Assembly: GCA_018398815.1 (NCBI GenBank)
Contig: CM031600.1
Location: 52,897,257-52,961,256, forward strand
DNA length: 64,000 bases
Source: Conus ventricosus
Taxonomy: Eukaryota > Mollusca > Gastropoda > Neogastropoda > Conidae
Reading direction: 5' to 3'
The position numbers were made by a program, and so were the translations under genes. Below the pieces are notes generated by a model. It saw nothing but the letters and a program-made list of their open reading frames with translations, searched no databases and was not told where the DNA came from. Shown here one piece after another: positions 1 to 11,237 of this stretch; position 1 is the first letter of the stretch, and each line of letters opens with the position of its first letter.

Positions 1-116
1 ACATGCTGATTGCTGACTTATCAGTTGTGGTGATTGCAAGTCTAACGTGTCAGTTTGAGTCTGTCATTTTTAACCTTCTGAAAATACAATAAAACATTCA
101 CACTAAGACACAGTGC

Positions 117-118
<2 letters not shown>

Positions 119-181
<63 letters not shown>

Positions 182-189
182 CGTGCGTG

Positions 190-226
<37 letters not shown>

Positions 227-280
227 CATGCGTGCGTACTTGCTTGCGCGGGCATGTATGTGTGTGTGTAGGTGCGTGTG
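119..280. repeat. GT / GTGC microsatellite
   Basis: A pure GT run to about 176 passes into a GTGC tetranucleotide run to about 240 and then degrades. All open frames here are repeat translations. Confidence 0.95.
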
Positions 281-946
281 TGAAGAAAGAGAGGGCGGTG
301 GAGGGAAGAGGAAGAGTGGGAGGAAGAACCTAGGAGAAGTATTCAGCAAGTGACTAACCGCCATCTGCGATTGGAAATGATTGTACCTTTTCCACTACAG
401 GTCACTTTGACACGTCCACCACCACCTCCTGCCCTCCCTTCAACTGATCTGCATTGCTCCCACTGTAAGCCTCACCACTTAGATGTTCATTAAATGATAC
501 ACCGGCATCGAAACACTGAGAGAGAGAGAGAGAGGAGAAGGAGAGAGAGAGAGAGAGAGAGAGAGAGGTTCGCTTTTATCCCGTGGCAAGCTTCGCTGGT
601 TGTTTTATTTGTTCGTCTTGCTCACTGTGGCCGACTTAAGACGAGCTGAGAGCCGTCTGGAACGAATCAATACAGTGCAGCGCTTTCAACTATGTACGTC
701 TTTATCCGTGTGCTGATTTTGCCCATGCGTATTCAAATGTCAGTCCGGACTGTAGACTTTGCGCCTGAATTGACTGGTGGCAGAAATTCTCGTCCCCCAG
801 TTATTTTGGTGCTGAAGACGAATTATTCAGTGTCATAGATGAGTCAGTCGAGCTTTTTGTTTGTTAGTTTGTTCACTCCAGTCAACGTTTTAAAAGTAAT
901 ATCTGTCTCTCTCGTTGGGCATTTATGTTTGATCAGGTGTGTGTAC

Positions 947-1023
<77 letters not shown>
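947..1023. repeat. GT microsatellite
   Basis: An almost uninterrupted GT tract of about 77 bases. Confidence 0.95.
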
Positions 1024-1026
<3 letters not shown>

Positions 1027-2384
1027 ATCCATACGCGTGCATGTAGGCTGTAATCACAGGCGTAAGCTTACGTTTTGTTACAGCATCACTGACGGCAGAG
1101 TTAGTAGACCCGCTGCTCACAGTGCCGACATAGATATTCCGTCTAACAGCTTTCTGCAGCAACGCAACAATATCTAGTTGTAGTAGACGTAACTTTATCA
1201 CCTATGGGGTCCATACATGATGCATGTTTACACTATGACAAGTAAGGCATTATGCGTAACCGTGTTTTGATAGACTTCTTTGGCTGTCACGGTCTACCTC
1301 CTGCTTCCGCTTTGCCTCACTTTAGGTTTCCCTCTTAACGTCACACTGAGCAAAGCTGCTCTATCCTGATATCTGTGTTAGTATCATGACCTGTGTAACA
1401 TGAAGTTATTTTCTGTTCGTAAAATTCCGGCTCCAGTTTCAAACAAAATCCCAGTGCAACACTATCTATCACTGGGCTGTAGATAAAGGCATTACTGTCA
1501 GATCGATGTGAACAACATTTTGACTCTTAAGAGAGATCATCCTTTTGAGCGGGAAGAATTCGTCCTCCGCTTGTCGGTTCATGCTAATGGCCGTAGAGCC
1601 TCTGAGACACCCAGTCATCCAGCTCTGGAAATGTCTGGCGAATGTGAGACTCCGCACACAGACATTGTGTATCGACGAGCAGATCAGCTTTGACTATGGC
1701 AAAGAGAGAATGATGTACGAACGACGAGCGTGAGAAACGGTTGTTAATCGGCGCAGCTGTGCCGAAAATATTGTAAGATATGTTAATGTTCAACGTCATT
1801 TCGGAAAAAAGGCCCAGGATAATTGCACGTTGAGTGTGGTTTTGGGCTTTTTATCAAAAAGGGAAGTAACTGTGCAATTTATCCAATATTTTTCTGAGAA
1901 ATATAGTTTATTTCCCTTTACTTGAAAGTCCTCCGAGGAATAATCCGTGTTGAAGTCGGTACAGAACGAAGAACCACTGCCCTCTCTGGAAAATGGTTTC
2001 CCTGTCCATTCCACCACAATGGTGTCAGCTAGTTCAACGGTGATTTTTTCCTCTTTTTTTCCAGTCCCCTCTGTCTCCCTTTACATTTTCCTTAAAGATT
2101 GTGCTGGCAAGGCCATTAGACTCTGGTTGCATGTCAGCGATCTTTGTCTAGTCCAATGTGCTAGTACAAGAGCGGCTTCAAACTCACTAAGGGCGAGACA
2201 GGAAAAACACATGAAATGTAACGATTTGTGAGCTCTCGGAAGAATCCGGACCTCTGCCTGTAGATCCAGCGGATCCTGAGCCCGGGTTTTTGCCACAAGT
2301 TTCCCTAAAAAAGGTCAGGTTGTCAGCTTGTGTAGTCCTTATCTCAGTCACAAGGAGAGAACTGGTCTTCCGCTTTTTTTCCAG

Positions 2385-2436
<52 letters not shown>
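2385..2436. repeat. TA microsatellite
   Basis: About 26 uninterrupted TA units. Confidence 0.95.
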
Positions 2437-2439
<3 letters not shown>

Positions 2440-3249
2440 TTCATGCAGTTCCTGTCCATTGATCAGTGCCAGTGCTGTAGGCTGTCATTGTTCGGATCCC
2501 CGACCATGCGGCCAAATCGTGGTCCCGTAACCGTAGCCAGATGGCCTCAACCCCAAGACTGAAGGGCCCCGTCCCTGAGGGGACGAACAGGAGACACAAA
2601 AATAATCACCATCTGATTCTGCTGTCACTTACCCTCTCGGCCGAGCCTTCTTCATCCCCAACACCAACACCAACACCAACACCACTACGAATGATCGTAT
2701 TCATAGCGAAACTGATCAATTTTTCCCATTTACATTGTCTTGCTGCTAAATGTATCCGTTTTCTGGCTGAAATTTTCTTTCCATGGAAGTACCAGAATAC
2801 CTCATAAAGCATATAATATGTTGTGTGACTTAGTATTAAAGGCAAAGGCAACTGGATGACAAAAGTACGATTCTGTCTGTCTGGACATGGGGTTCCGATC
2901 CGTTGGTTGAACCAAGGAGCGAGAATATAAAGGCTTTTTACAACTTTTTCGCCAGCGACTCGTGGGATGCAGATGGCAGAAATGGTCTGACCATATTCAT
3001 AATAGTGATAGGTTTGATATTTAAAAAAAAAATTTCTCATAATTATCTCATGACTTGAAAACTTACTTAAACACAGATATAGATAGGGATTTAAAGCAAG
3101 CAACAGCTAAATTAAGGATAGGAATATCAGAATTTGGGTTGCCATTGACTATCTTAGATATCGAAAAGCGTAATATACTCAGAGGCATAAAAAAACGCGA
3201 AAAAATAGAGACAGTGCACGATTGTTCACATTGTGAACAGGACGTAAGC

Positions 3250-4575
3250 AATGTCGTTGGCACGTGCAACATTAGCAGTACGTGGTGTCTTGGCCGGTTG
3301 TAACCTCGTAACAGTGGGTGAATGTTGCCGGGTCAGCGTTTTTGGCACGAGGAGTGCATTTACCATGTGGATACCTACGCCACGTGCACAATGTGAATTG
3401 CAACTCAAAGTGGCCCCCATTGTGGGGGGTATAAATTTCAAAACCCCAAAAAGTTCAAAACAATCCCTTCCAGAGGCGCCCAAAATAATGCCCAGACTTT
3501 TTCGTCAAGATCGTTGCATAGCAATGGCACTGCAGGCCGGGGTTCCAATGAGGCAGGTCGCTATCCCCTTCGGAGTCCACTTTTCCCCCGTCTATCCCCT
3601 TTGGGACCGTTTCAAGCAAAAAAAACACCATGATGACAGCCCGGGGAGGGGGCAGAGGGGGAGGGTCACCACGCAGCCCAAAACCCCCATCTTTCTTCGT
3701 CAGCATAAAGGGGGCCCTTAAAAAAACCCTCCCAACACAGCCGGGAACACCGTGGGCAACCTGGCGGGCCCAAATTCAGCAACAGGCCCGTGCGTCCCCG
3801 GGATGAACCATTTGGGTTCCAATGCGGGGCGTCCACCCCGGGACCTACCCGACACTCCAGCATCGCCAAAAAACGTCTGCAGTGGGCACAGTTTCCCCCC
3901 GTGCATTGGCGCCATCGGGATGGGGCCGAGCCCTCTTCAGTAAATTAAAACCCCCGGGTTTTCTGGGGTTCGACCCAGGCATGGCCGCACCCGGGTTTTC
4001 TGGAGAAGGGGGGGCCCGTTTCCCGGATGCCAAAAAATCCCCCAAAAGGGGGCCCCAATGGGGGGGGTTTAAAAGATCATGTTTTCGGGGGGGCTATCGG
4101 CAAAAATCGGGGGGAATTGGGCCAGTCATCTTCCAAATGTGGGTCCGGGACGGGGGGTAAGGGGGTTTCACTGTGTTAAATTTACATCGCCCAAGTCCTG
4201 GGGCCCCACCTGCCGCTTTTCCAGCGGCCTTTCCCAAACCTGTTTCAGCGGAAAAACCCCAAAGGGCGCAAAATGCCCGTGCTACGAAAGAACTTCCGGG
4301 GAGAAAAAACATAAACTGCTCCCCCACCCAGCCCGTTCTCCCGCCCTTAAAACCCAATGGGAAAATTTTGGGTCCCCTTTCAGGGGGGTTTTAAAACCAC
4401 TAAACCCCCCAAAACCCCAGACAGCGCTCAGCTTGCTGTTGCTGTAGCCAGGTGTGGTGGCAAGCCCCCCAGGGCAGCCCAAACCCTCGGGTTTGCCTCC
4501 GAGTCCCGCAGGTGCACAGCTGTGATCAATGCTCAGGGGGTTTCACCCCGATTGAAAATTCTGCTTTTAACACGG
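3250..4575 (+). pseudogene. Tc1/mariner-like transposase remnant
   Basis: Several blocks match the Tc1 transposase layout in the right order but in different frames. An N-terminal helix-turn-helix-like block starts at the ATG at 3488 (RCIAMALQAGVPMRQVA, then a GRGQRGRVTT basic linker). A degenerate form of the Tc1 motif normally read as SPDLNPIE followed by LWD lies near 4320-4390 (PPLKPNGKILG). The C-terminal block CTAVINAQG lies near 4512-4540, where Tc1 proteins usually end with CQAVINARGG. Frames break repeatedly, partly through inflated homopolymers, so it cannot be functional as written. Terminal inverted repeats were not found. The family assignment rests on motif order by eye. Confidence 0.6.
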
Positions 4576-7090
4576 GGTTTTCAAGGTAAAATTTCATGTG
4601 ACCTTTTTTTCTCCCAGAAAAACTTTGAAAGGGCATTTTTTCGGTGTTCGATTGCTTTTTTCACTTTCATTACCGTTCAAAGGAATCGGACCCCAAATTA
4701 AATCAAAAATTTTTATACAGTTTTTTTCGCGTTTTTTATGCCTCGGGGAGTATTTTTTGGATTCTGTTTGTCCTCTGTGAAGAAATAACAGGAAACGAAA
4801 AACATTTTGTTCTAAGTGCGGGCAGCTCCGGGAAACTTTCAGAGAAAAGTTAATTAAGCCCAAAAATTTATTGATTTCCATCTTTTTTTTAAAAAAATTA
4901 TTTCCCTGTTTTCCACTTCGTAAACCGGGTAAACAAATTTTCATTGTTTCAATACAAAGCCTTTTAATTGCGAAAAAGTTTTTCTTTCAAAACAAGTGAA
5001 AAACGATTTGTTTTTTTTGGTTTCATACTTTTAAAAAACGTTTACAATTATTGTCCCGTGTTTTTCGTAAAACCCTTCGTTTACGGGCTAGGGCCCCAAA
5101 CGAAAAAAAAATTAAAATCTGAATATCTCTCTCTCTCCTCTCTCTCTCCTCTCTCTCTAAACTCGGGGGGGGAGCGGGGCAGCAGGGCCCCTCAGAAGAG
5201 AAGCCCCCTTTAAAGCAAGGTTTGGGCCCTTTTATCTCCTGACACTTTGGGGGGGTTGGGGCCCAAACCCCCGGGTTCATGACCCCCGGATGCCCCCCTT
5301 CTGCTCCCCCTTTTTTTTCCCCCATTTTGGGACAACCCGGGGCGGGGATTCGCCCCCATGACCCTCTGGACATGCTTTTTTCCTGCTTAAAAACTCCGTT
5401 TTAAACCCATGGCCCCAGGGAAAACCTAAATTTTGTGGGGAAAATTAAGCCTTAAAATTTTCACTTTTGTTCCCCCTTTGGGCCCAGACCCAAATTTTAA
5501 AACCCTTTTCTGCCCCTTCTCCCCTTGCTTTCAGGGTCTGGTTTTTTCCTTCCCCTGGAAAACTGAGAGCTTTTTTCATGGGGGCCTGTATTGCGGGGAC
5601 TTTTCCTACAAATCCCCCCCCCCAATTTTTCTGCAGTGGGGATTTTTGCCCTTTATAGCCTTCTCCCCTCGGGCGGGTTTTGCCAAAATCAGCTATTTTT
5701 CAGTTTTGTAGTTTTGGGGCTGCCTAAATTCTGTTCTCATATGGACCGGAGCTCTTCATGATTCAGCTGCTTGGGGGTTTAAGAGGGGACAACTATGCCC
5801 CGGGCCCAAAACCACTCTTGCTGATGATCTTTTGGGTGACTCTTCCTTTCTGGGGGTCTGCATTGCATTTCCCAGTAATCCCCCCAACCCCAGCAGACTC
5901 CCCTTTGCATTTTTCGAGGGGCACTGTTGTTTTTGGGCCTTGTTTTGTTTGCCTCCTGCCCGTGAAAAAAGTTGCGGGTGCTTTTGGGAGTCCTGATGCC
6001 CCCTTTTTGGGGTTTTTTGGTACTAGCCCAACAACTTGCCCCAATCTCTTTGAGCACTTGGGTTTTTGTGCCTCCATGTTTTATTCCTTTGCCAGGGTTT
6101 ACTTACATGAGCTTAAACTGCCCCAAATTTTTGCTTTTAAATGGCAGGGGGGGCAACCCGGGATCTCTTTTTTCCCCCACTTCCCCAGGTTTGCTTTTGG
6201 GGGCAGAAGGTCATTTGCAGATCGAGAATAAAGGGCTGATCCTGAGGGGGGCCATGGGGCCAAAGGGTCTTCCTTTTTAAAGGACTTTTTTGGAGGGGCA
6301 TTCTCCCACGTTGTCCATTCCCCTTTGCGGGCTTGCTGGTGCTTTTTGGAGCCCCTTTTTTGGGTTTTTCTTCTTTTCTAAACCCTGAAATCATCATGTC
6401 TTTTTTGGTTTTTCCTTTGGGGCCTTTTGACCACCATTCATTTTTGGGTCACCCCCAGCCCCTTGTCTGTTGGTCGTGTGGCCCTGTTATTTTCTGATTT
6501 TGAGATTTTCTTTTGCAGAATCCTTTCGCCTTTTGAACTTTCCATTTTCCCCTGTCTTCCGGGGGTTTGTTTGTTTCTAAAAAACCTTGTCTCCTGATTT
6601 CTCCACATGCTTTGAAGTTGATTTCCCTGCTTTGAAATTCCCCCAGGATGGTTTCCCGGGGTTTGTTTTGGAGTTTTTGCTTGGCGACGTTTTAGTGCGA
6701 TGTCATCAGACAGGGTGGGACACCAAGCCATTTCCTTGTGAACTTGTTGTTTTGGTTTCCCCATTGCCTCCCCCTGGCTGGTCCCGGGGAGGGTTCCGTA
6801 TTTTCATCAGAGGCCATAGGAGTTTTGGTTTTCAGCATGAACGCGGGCCACCAGATTTTGAAAATTTGGGGGGGCCCCGGGGAAGCCCCCCAATGGTCAA
6901 GGGTTCCCCAAACCCTTTTTCCCGCCTTCTGTTTGGTTTCTTTTGCCCCTTTGGGGGGCTTTAAAGCGTTTCATCATACCATTTTCCCAAGGGCTCTTGA
7001 CGGGTTTTTCCCTGTGCCTTTTTGGAAAGGGCCGGGTTTTGGAAACCCACTGAAAAACCCCAGTTTTGGGCCCATTTTTCCCTTTTCCCT
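3405..7090. other. Block with homopolymer-inflated, error-like sequence
   Basis: From about 3405 to 7090 runs of three to eight identical bases are far denser than on either side. Recognisable transposon motifs survive but with frameshifts and substitutions toward neighbouring bases. The texture starts inside the Tc1 remnant and ends inside the RLE retrotransposon, so it ignores element boundaries. Between about 4700 and 5780 nothing recognisable remains except a CT-rich patch at 5125-5158. The simplest reading is poor base calling or a poorly polished assembly patch. A true mutational process is less likely but not excluded. Confidence 0.65.
5780..6230 (-). pseudogene. C-terminal cysteine motif / endonuclease region of the RLE retrotransposon
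   Basis: Reading the minus strand from about 6229 gives a frame with SANDLLPPKANLGKWG followed by CPPC and, later, SSCK. This matches in order the C-terminal CCHC region of R2/NeSL-like proteins, where a short NL-W-G motif precedes a Cx2C and a later SCK. Further along, WEMQC and an ending like ARGIVVPS could be a damaged restriction-like endonuclease. The sequence is corrupted, so this is a pattern-level match. Confidence 0.45.
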
Positions 7091-7122
7091 AGTGAGAGAC
7101 TCCGTGATTTCTTTCTTGAACT

Positions 7123-8287
7123 TCATTCGGATGGGGCAACTATGTCGCCAGCCCTCTCCAGCCCATGACGTGTCTCGTTTTTTCTCTGGATGAAATCATG
7201 TAGGCCCACCATAAAAGGCCTTGAGAGGGGAAATTTTGTATCCTTTTCGCCAAGGTCTGTTTGTCTCGCGTTGTTTGTTGCTGCTTTCAAGATGAGTTCC
7301 ATTGCCAGCACGAACAGTATCGGGGAAATTGCACACCCATTGCAATGCCCACTTCCAAGTTGATCCAATCAGTTGTGTACTCCTTGGTAGAGAACCGCAT
7401 TGAGAACCCATTGAAGTACTTCTTGAGCATGTCGCGGATGTTCTTTGGCACATGGTACATCTCAAGAGCCAACTGTATCATCTCATGGGGCACAGATCCA
7501 TATGCGTTTGCCAGATCAAGCCACACTACGTCCAGGTCTCTCTTTTCTGTTTTTGCTTTTTGGATTGCGTCCCAGATCATTGTGGCGTGTTCTACACAGC
7601 CAGCCACGCTGGGATGCCACCTTTCTGGACTGACACATCCAAGTACTTGTTTTCCATCAGGTACTTGGTCAGCCTTGCTGCCATGACAGAGAAGAAGATT
7701 TTCCCTTCGACGTTCAGTAGTGATATTGGCCTGAACTGGCTGATGTCACTTGAGTTTTGCTCTTTGGGGATGTACACACCATCTGCCGTCATCCACTGGC
7801 CGCTGATCTTCTGGTTTCTCCAAGCCGATCGCAGCAGCCTGTGGAGCCACTCCAGCACCTTGGGACATTTCTTGTAAAGCTGGTAAGGTATTCCGTTTGG
7901 CCCTGGTGATGATTTGGCTCTGGCTTTGTCGACCACCTTCTTGATTTCCGCCAACGTTGGAGGCTTGCCATTGAACTGTTCCTCAGGGTTGGTTGGCCAC
8001 ACCAGACCTTGAATGTCGAGTGGTGCTTTGCTCTGTGAGTCAGAGTATGTTTTCCTCAGATGCTGCTCAAGAACTCCTTTGTCCACACTTAGGGTCCCAG
8101 ATTTTGGCTGCTCAAACAGTGTTCTGGCAAACTGGAAGGGGTCTCTGAAGAAGCGCTCTTGTGTCTTCTTCTTTTTGCTCTTCCTCTTCCTCGCAGATTC
8201 CGCTTTGCTGAGGGCGCTGTGTTTTTCTTTCAGGTCTTCCCACAGTTTTTCCAAACCTTGTTTTTCAGCTGGCAGTGCGGTCTTCAT
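7123..8287 (-). pseudogene. Reverse transcriptase domain of the RLE retrotransposon, frameshifted
   Basis: The frame from 8287 to 7592 carries the finger motifs (SSPGPNGIPYQLYKKCP, then FRPISLLNVEGKIFF). The frame from 7607 to 7287 carries the palm motif DVVWLDLANAYGSVPHEMI, in which DLANAYGSVPH is typical of this reverse-transcriptase group. The frame from 7368 to 7123 carries SPILFVLAMELIL. At least two frameshifts separate them. The domain copies RNA into DNA for target-primed insertion; this copy is dead. The catalytic aspartate pair usually following in the palm would lie in the damaged block below 7100 and was not identified. Confidence 0.8.
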
Positions 8288-8509
8288 TTGCTTCTAAGGT
8301 TGTTCTTTTGGACTCTGATCTTGTCCATCTTTCTTGGCGTCTGGATTTCTTTGGAGGTGTTTTCTCTTTGGTAGTTTTACTCCATAGCGTCTCTACATTG
8401 TGCATACACAATGTCCCCATATGTGGCTAGTTTGTGTGTTCCAGGGTGCTTTTCCCTATCAGTGCATCGAGTCTTTGGACGATTTTTTGCATCCAGTTTC
8501 TCCCAATCT

Positions 8510-8770
8510 TCAGTTTCGTTTGCTCGTGGCAAGGTTGAGTTTCAGGCGCCTGGCATCGAGGGCCTGTGCAAATTCCTCATCCGAACCAACAGCGTGGATG
8601 TCCTTGGCACTGTGGTTTAAATCCTGGCCTTGGTCTATCGACGTCTTATCTGCTGATGCAGTGCGCTGCTGCTCATTCAGATGAGTCTTCACACATCCCA
8701 TCTTTGTCCTGTGGATCTTCATGCCACGGGTGGTAGCGAAACGCTTTCCACAGACACATGGATATTCCAT
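8510..8770 (-). pseudogene. N-terminal zinc-finger part of the RLE retrotransposon
   Basis: The 86-residue frame begins MEYPCVCGKRFATTRGMKIH and has a CxC...H...C pattern. It resembles the N-terminal DNA-binding fingers of R2-like elements, in which a TRG-like motif lies before the histidine. The frame is not continuous with the reverse transcriptase downstream, so at least one frameshift lies between 8510 and 8287. Confidence 0.6.
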
Positions 8771-8842
8771 TTGGTACCTTTAATGTATATTCATTTCGCA
8801 TCATTGTGCTTTGCTTCTTCTTCCCATTTCTCATGTCCCCTG

Positions 8843-8845
<3 letters not shown>

Positions 8846-8905
<60 letters not shown>

Positions 8906-8915
8906 CTCCTCTCCT

Positions 8916-8963
<48 letters not shown>

Positions 8964-8966
8964 CTC
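8846..8966. repeat. CT microsatellite
   Basis: About 120 bases of CT with a few interruptions, beginning less than 90 bases from the 5' end of the RLE element. Confidence 0.95.
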
Positions 8967-9175
8967 CCCCTACCGACCATTCTCTCTTCCCCACCCTCCT
9001 CTGACCTCTCTCTCTCTGTAGTTTTTGTTTGTTTGCTTGTAAGTTTCCTTTTGTTTTACCATCCCCATCTCATTAGTGCTTTTATGAGCAGTTTGCTTAT
9101 CATTGTAGAATTAGATATCATGTTGCTATGTTCAATTGTCTGTATGAATGATATGTGCTGAAATAATGTATGCAT

Positions 9176-9261
9176 GACAAGGACAGATTGTAAGACTAGG
9201 CTTTGGCCTAAATCCTCATCCTTGGGTATTAAAGATCAATCAATCAATCAATCAATCAATC
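9176..9261 (+). mobile_element. LINE-type 3' tail with ATCA repeats
   Basis: A short unit reading ...GGCTTTGGCCTAAATCC... ends in GTATTAAAGATC followed by six copies of a CAAT tetranucleotide. This is the form of the 3' end of a severely 5'-truncated non-LTR element with a simple-repeat tail. No coding part is present. Confidence 0.45.
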
Positions 9262-9487
9262 TCTCTCTGTTCCAAATTTTGTGTATACTTTGTCATATTC
9301 AGTTTATTGTCTGTTTTATACATGCTAATTGTTCTACATCCATATGTACCCCCCCCCCCCCCTCCCCGTCTTCTTCCCCTCATTTTTTTTCTTCCTCAAT
9401 TGATATTCCAATTTAATTGCATGGCGGTTTCCTGTTTTGTTTGTTTGTTTGTTTCCATTCATCCGTTTTATTTCTCTGTATATTGTA

Positions 9488-9697
9488 GTCCCTACTCGGG
9501 GCGAAGACTGGATGTAAAAAAGCGTATCAGTGCTTACCTATTATCCTCGTAAATAAAGAAACTCTCTCTCTCTCTCTCTCTCCTCTCTTCTCTCTCCTTC
9601 TCTCTCTCTCTCTCTCTCTTCTCCTCTCTCTCTCTCTCTCTCTCTCTCTGTGCGCGCACGCGCGCGTGCGCGTGTGTCTGTGTGTGTGTGTGTGTGT
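9488..9697 (+). repeat. LINE-type 3' tail followed by CT/GC microsatellite
   Basis: The segment 9488-9556 (GTCCCTACTCGGGGCGAAGA, then GGATGTAAAAAAGC, ending GTAAATAAAG) is closely related to 10188-10262. Each is followed at once or within about 30 bases by a long CT tract, here 9564-9650 and then a GC/GT run to 9697. Confidence 0.6.
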
Positions 9698-9910
9698 TCT
9701 ATCAGTATGCTTTCTTTGATCTCCTTCGGCGGATATGAAAATAAAAAGAGCCATATGTCCCTGCAGATCATCTGGCTCAGGAAGACGACAGGAAGAAGAC
9801 ATGAGATCGGTCGAGCATACAGCCACTGCGTGAAGGTTTAGGAAAAATTATCTGTAAATCAGTTTTTCATGCTGCATCAGTTTCACATGCTAGGCAGCCG
9901 GTCGCACAAC

Positions 9911-9961
9911 TGAAACCATCTCACAACTGAAACCATCTCACATCTGAAACCATCTCACAAC
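9911..9961. repeat. 17-bp unit repeated three times
   Basis: TGAAACCATCTCACAAC occurs three times in tandem with one or two substitutions. Confidence 0.85.
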
Positions 9962-10114
9962 AGGACTGGAAGCACAGGCGACTGCAGCAGGAGCAGCTGA
10001 ATGAGACTTTCAGATCAGTTAGAATGGAAGTGCAAGGGTCCTTCTCCTTCTTCGTCTTCTTCTTCGTCTGCATCAGTTGAAATTAAAGTGCAAACCTAGC
10101 TGCTGCTTTTCTTC

Positions 10115-10115
10115 T

Positions 10116-10171
<56 letters not shown>
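10115..10171. repeat. CT microsatellite
   Basis: CT tract of about 57 bases directly upstream of the LINE-type tail at 10188. Confidence 0.9.
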
Positions 10172-10174
<3 letters not shown>

Positions 10175-10187
10175 TTGCTAGTCACTC

Positions 10188-10284
10188 ATAGTCCCTCGGC
10201 GGGGCATGGGCCAGATGTAAAAATGCATGTATTTGCTTATCTGTTACCCTTGGAAAAAAAGATTATCCTCCTCCTCATCATCAT

Positions 10285-10366
<82 letters not shown>
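10188..10366 (+). repeat. Second LINE-type 3' tail followed by CT microsatellite
   Basis: 10188-10262 is a diverged copy of the tail at 9488-9556: the same order of GTCCCTCGGCGGGGC, GATGTAAAAATGC, TTGCTTATCTGTTACCCT. A CT tract of about 76 bases follows at 10291-10366. Confidence 0.6.
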
Positions 10367-10370
<4 letters not shown>

Positions 10371-10802
10371 ATTGTGAAAACTGCCAAGACAGATGGAGAG
10401 ATATAGGCATACAGACCAGTGAATTAATTCTCCCTGACGTTGAACCAGCCTGTAGGCCTACTGTTGAATCACGCAGACATCTCTCGGTAATTCAAAACTC
10501 GTTTTAAATTAAGCTTCGACGTAATTTTTTTAAGTGGTCTTCGTTAAAATTACTTGGGGAATTTGAGACTACAGTCAGTGATGAGCTCAGTTCAGGAAGA
10601 GCACGGTTAAACAATGGCCTTTTAGAAACATGTCAGGAGACATTAATATAATGCTGTAGGCCTATTTTGGTGAGAGTTGAGGTGAAAAAAAAAGAAACAG
10701 TAACAAGTGTGCCAAATAAACCATAGTGGCGTTAGCCATACTTTTCTTTTCTTGTTTTCTCTTTTTTTTTTCTTTTTCTTTTTCTTCTTTTTTTTTTTTT
10801 CC

Positions 10803-11130
10803 CAACAGTCAGTCAGTCATTCCCCTGACCGTTGGGGTCGTTCGGGGGACGTGATGAAGCAGCCGCCGTTTCTCTCCAGGCTCTTCTGTTGGTGGCTGTC
10901 GTGAGGAGATCTGGAGATCTGGCATGGTCATTTTGGTCCAGTCCTTTATGTTGTCGGACCAGCTTTTTCTCTGCCGTCCTCGTCTGCGCCCTCCTTCAAC
11001 GGTACCTTGAACAGAGACAGTCCTAAAGGTACAGTTTCCGTTCTTTTGGTGTGGAGGGAGAAAAAGCCTTGCTGCTATCATCCCTTTTCTACGATTTGGA
11101 CTCGTCCACTGTAGGCGAGCCCTTGCTTGG
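10803..11130 (-). mobile_element. 3' end of an RTE/L1-type LINE, truncated
   Basis: On the minus strand the frame contains GTVEGGRRRGRQRKSWSDNI followed by KDWTKM. This is the basic C-terminal signature that ends many RTE- and L1-type reverse-transcriptase proteins. It then runs into a short tail with CTGACTGACTG and, beyond 10800 on the plus strand, a T-rich tract that is an A-rich tail on the element strand. Only the last hundred or so residues of the protein are present, so it is a 5'-truncated insertion, ending about 100 bases upstream of the ATG at 11238. Confidence 0.7.
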
Positions 11131-11237
11131 CTACTTCTGTTGTGCTCTGCGAAAGGTGCAGTTGAGCATAAAAAAGGTTGGAACTTGACACTACTGATTG
11201 TGAAAACAGCGAGGTCACAAAACAAAGAACAGCTGCA

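Larger units (their letters stand above)
1..3249. other. Intergenic DNA with microsatellites
   Basis: No coding region is supported. The stretch holds a GT/GTGC tract (119-280), a GA tract (519-567), a pure GT tract (947-1023), a TA tract (2385-2436) and a short CAACAC tract (2657-2686). The rest is ordinary mixed-composition sequence in which I recognise nothing. Confidence 0.7.
5780..8770 (-). mobile_element. R2/NeSL-like (RLE-class) non-LTR retrotransposon, decayed
   Basis: Read on the minus strand, three parts appear in the order expected of a single-ORF retrotransposon with a restriction-like endonuclease: an N-terminal zinc finger (8770-8510), a reverse transcriptase (8287-7123), and a C-terminal cysteine motif with possible endonuclease region (about 6230-5780). 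Frames change between and within the parts, and the 3' half lies in the error-like block. The family (R2, NeSL, HERO or a relative) cannot be separated by eye. No 28S rDNA flank was seen, so this is not a standard R2 insertion. Confidence 0.7.
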
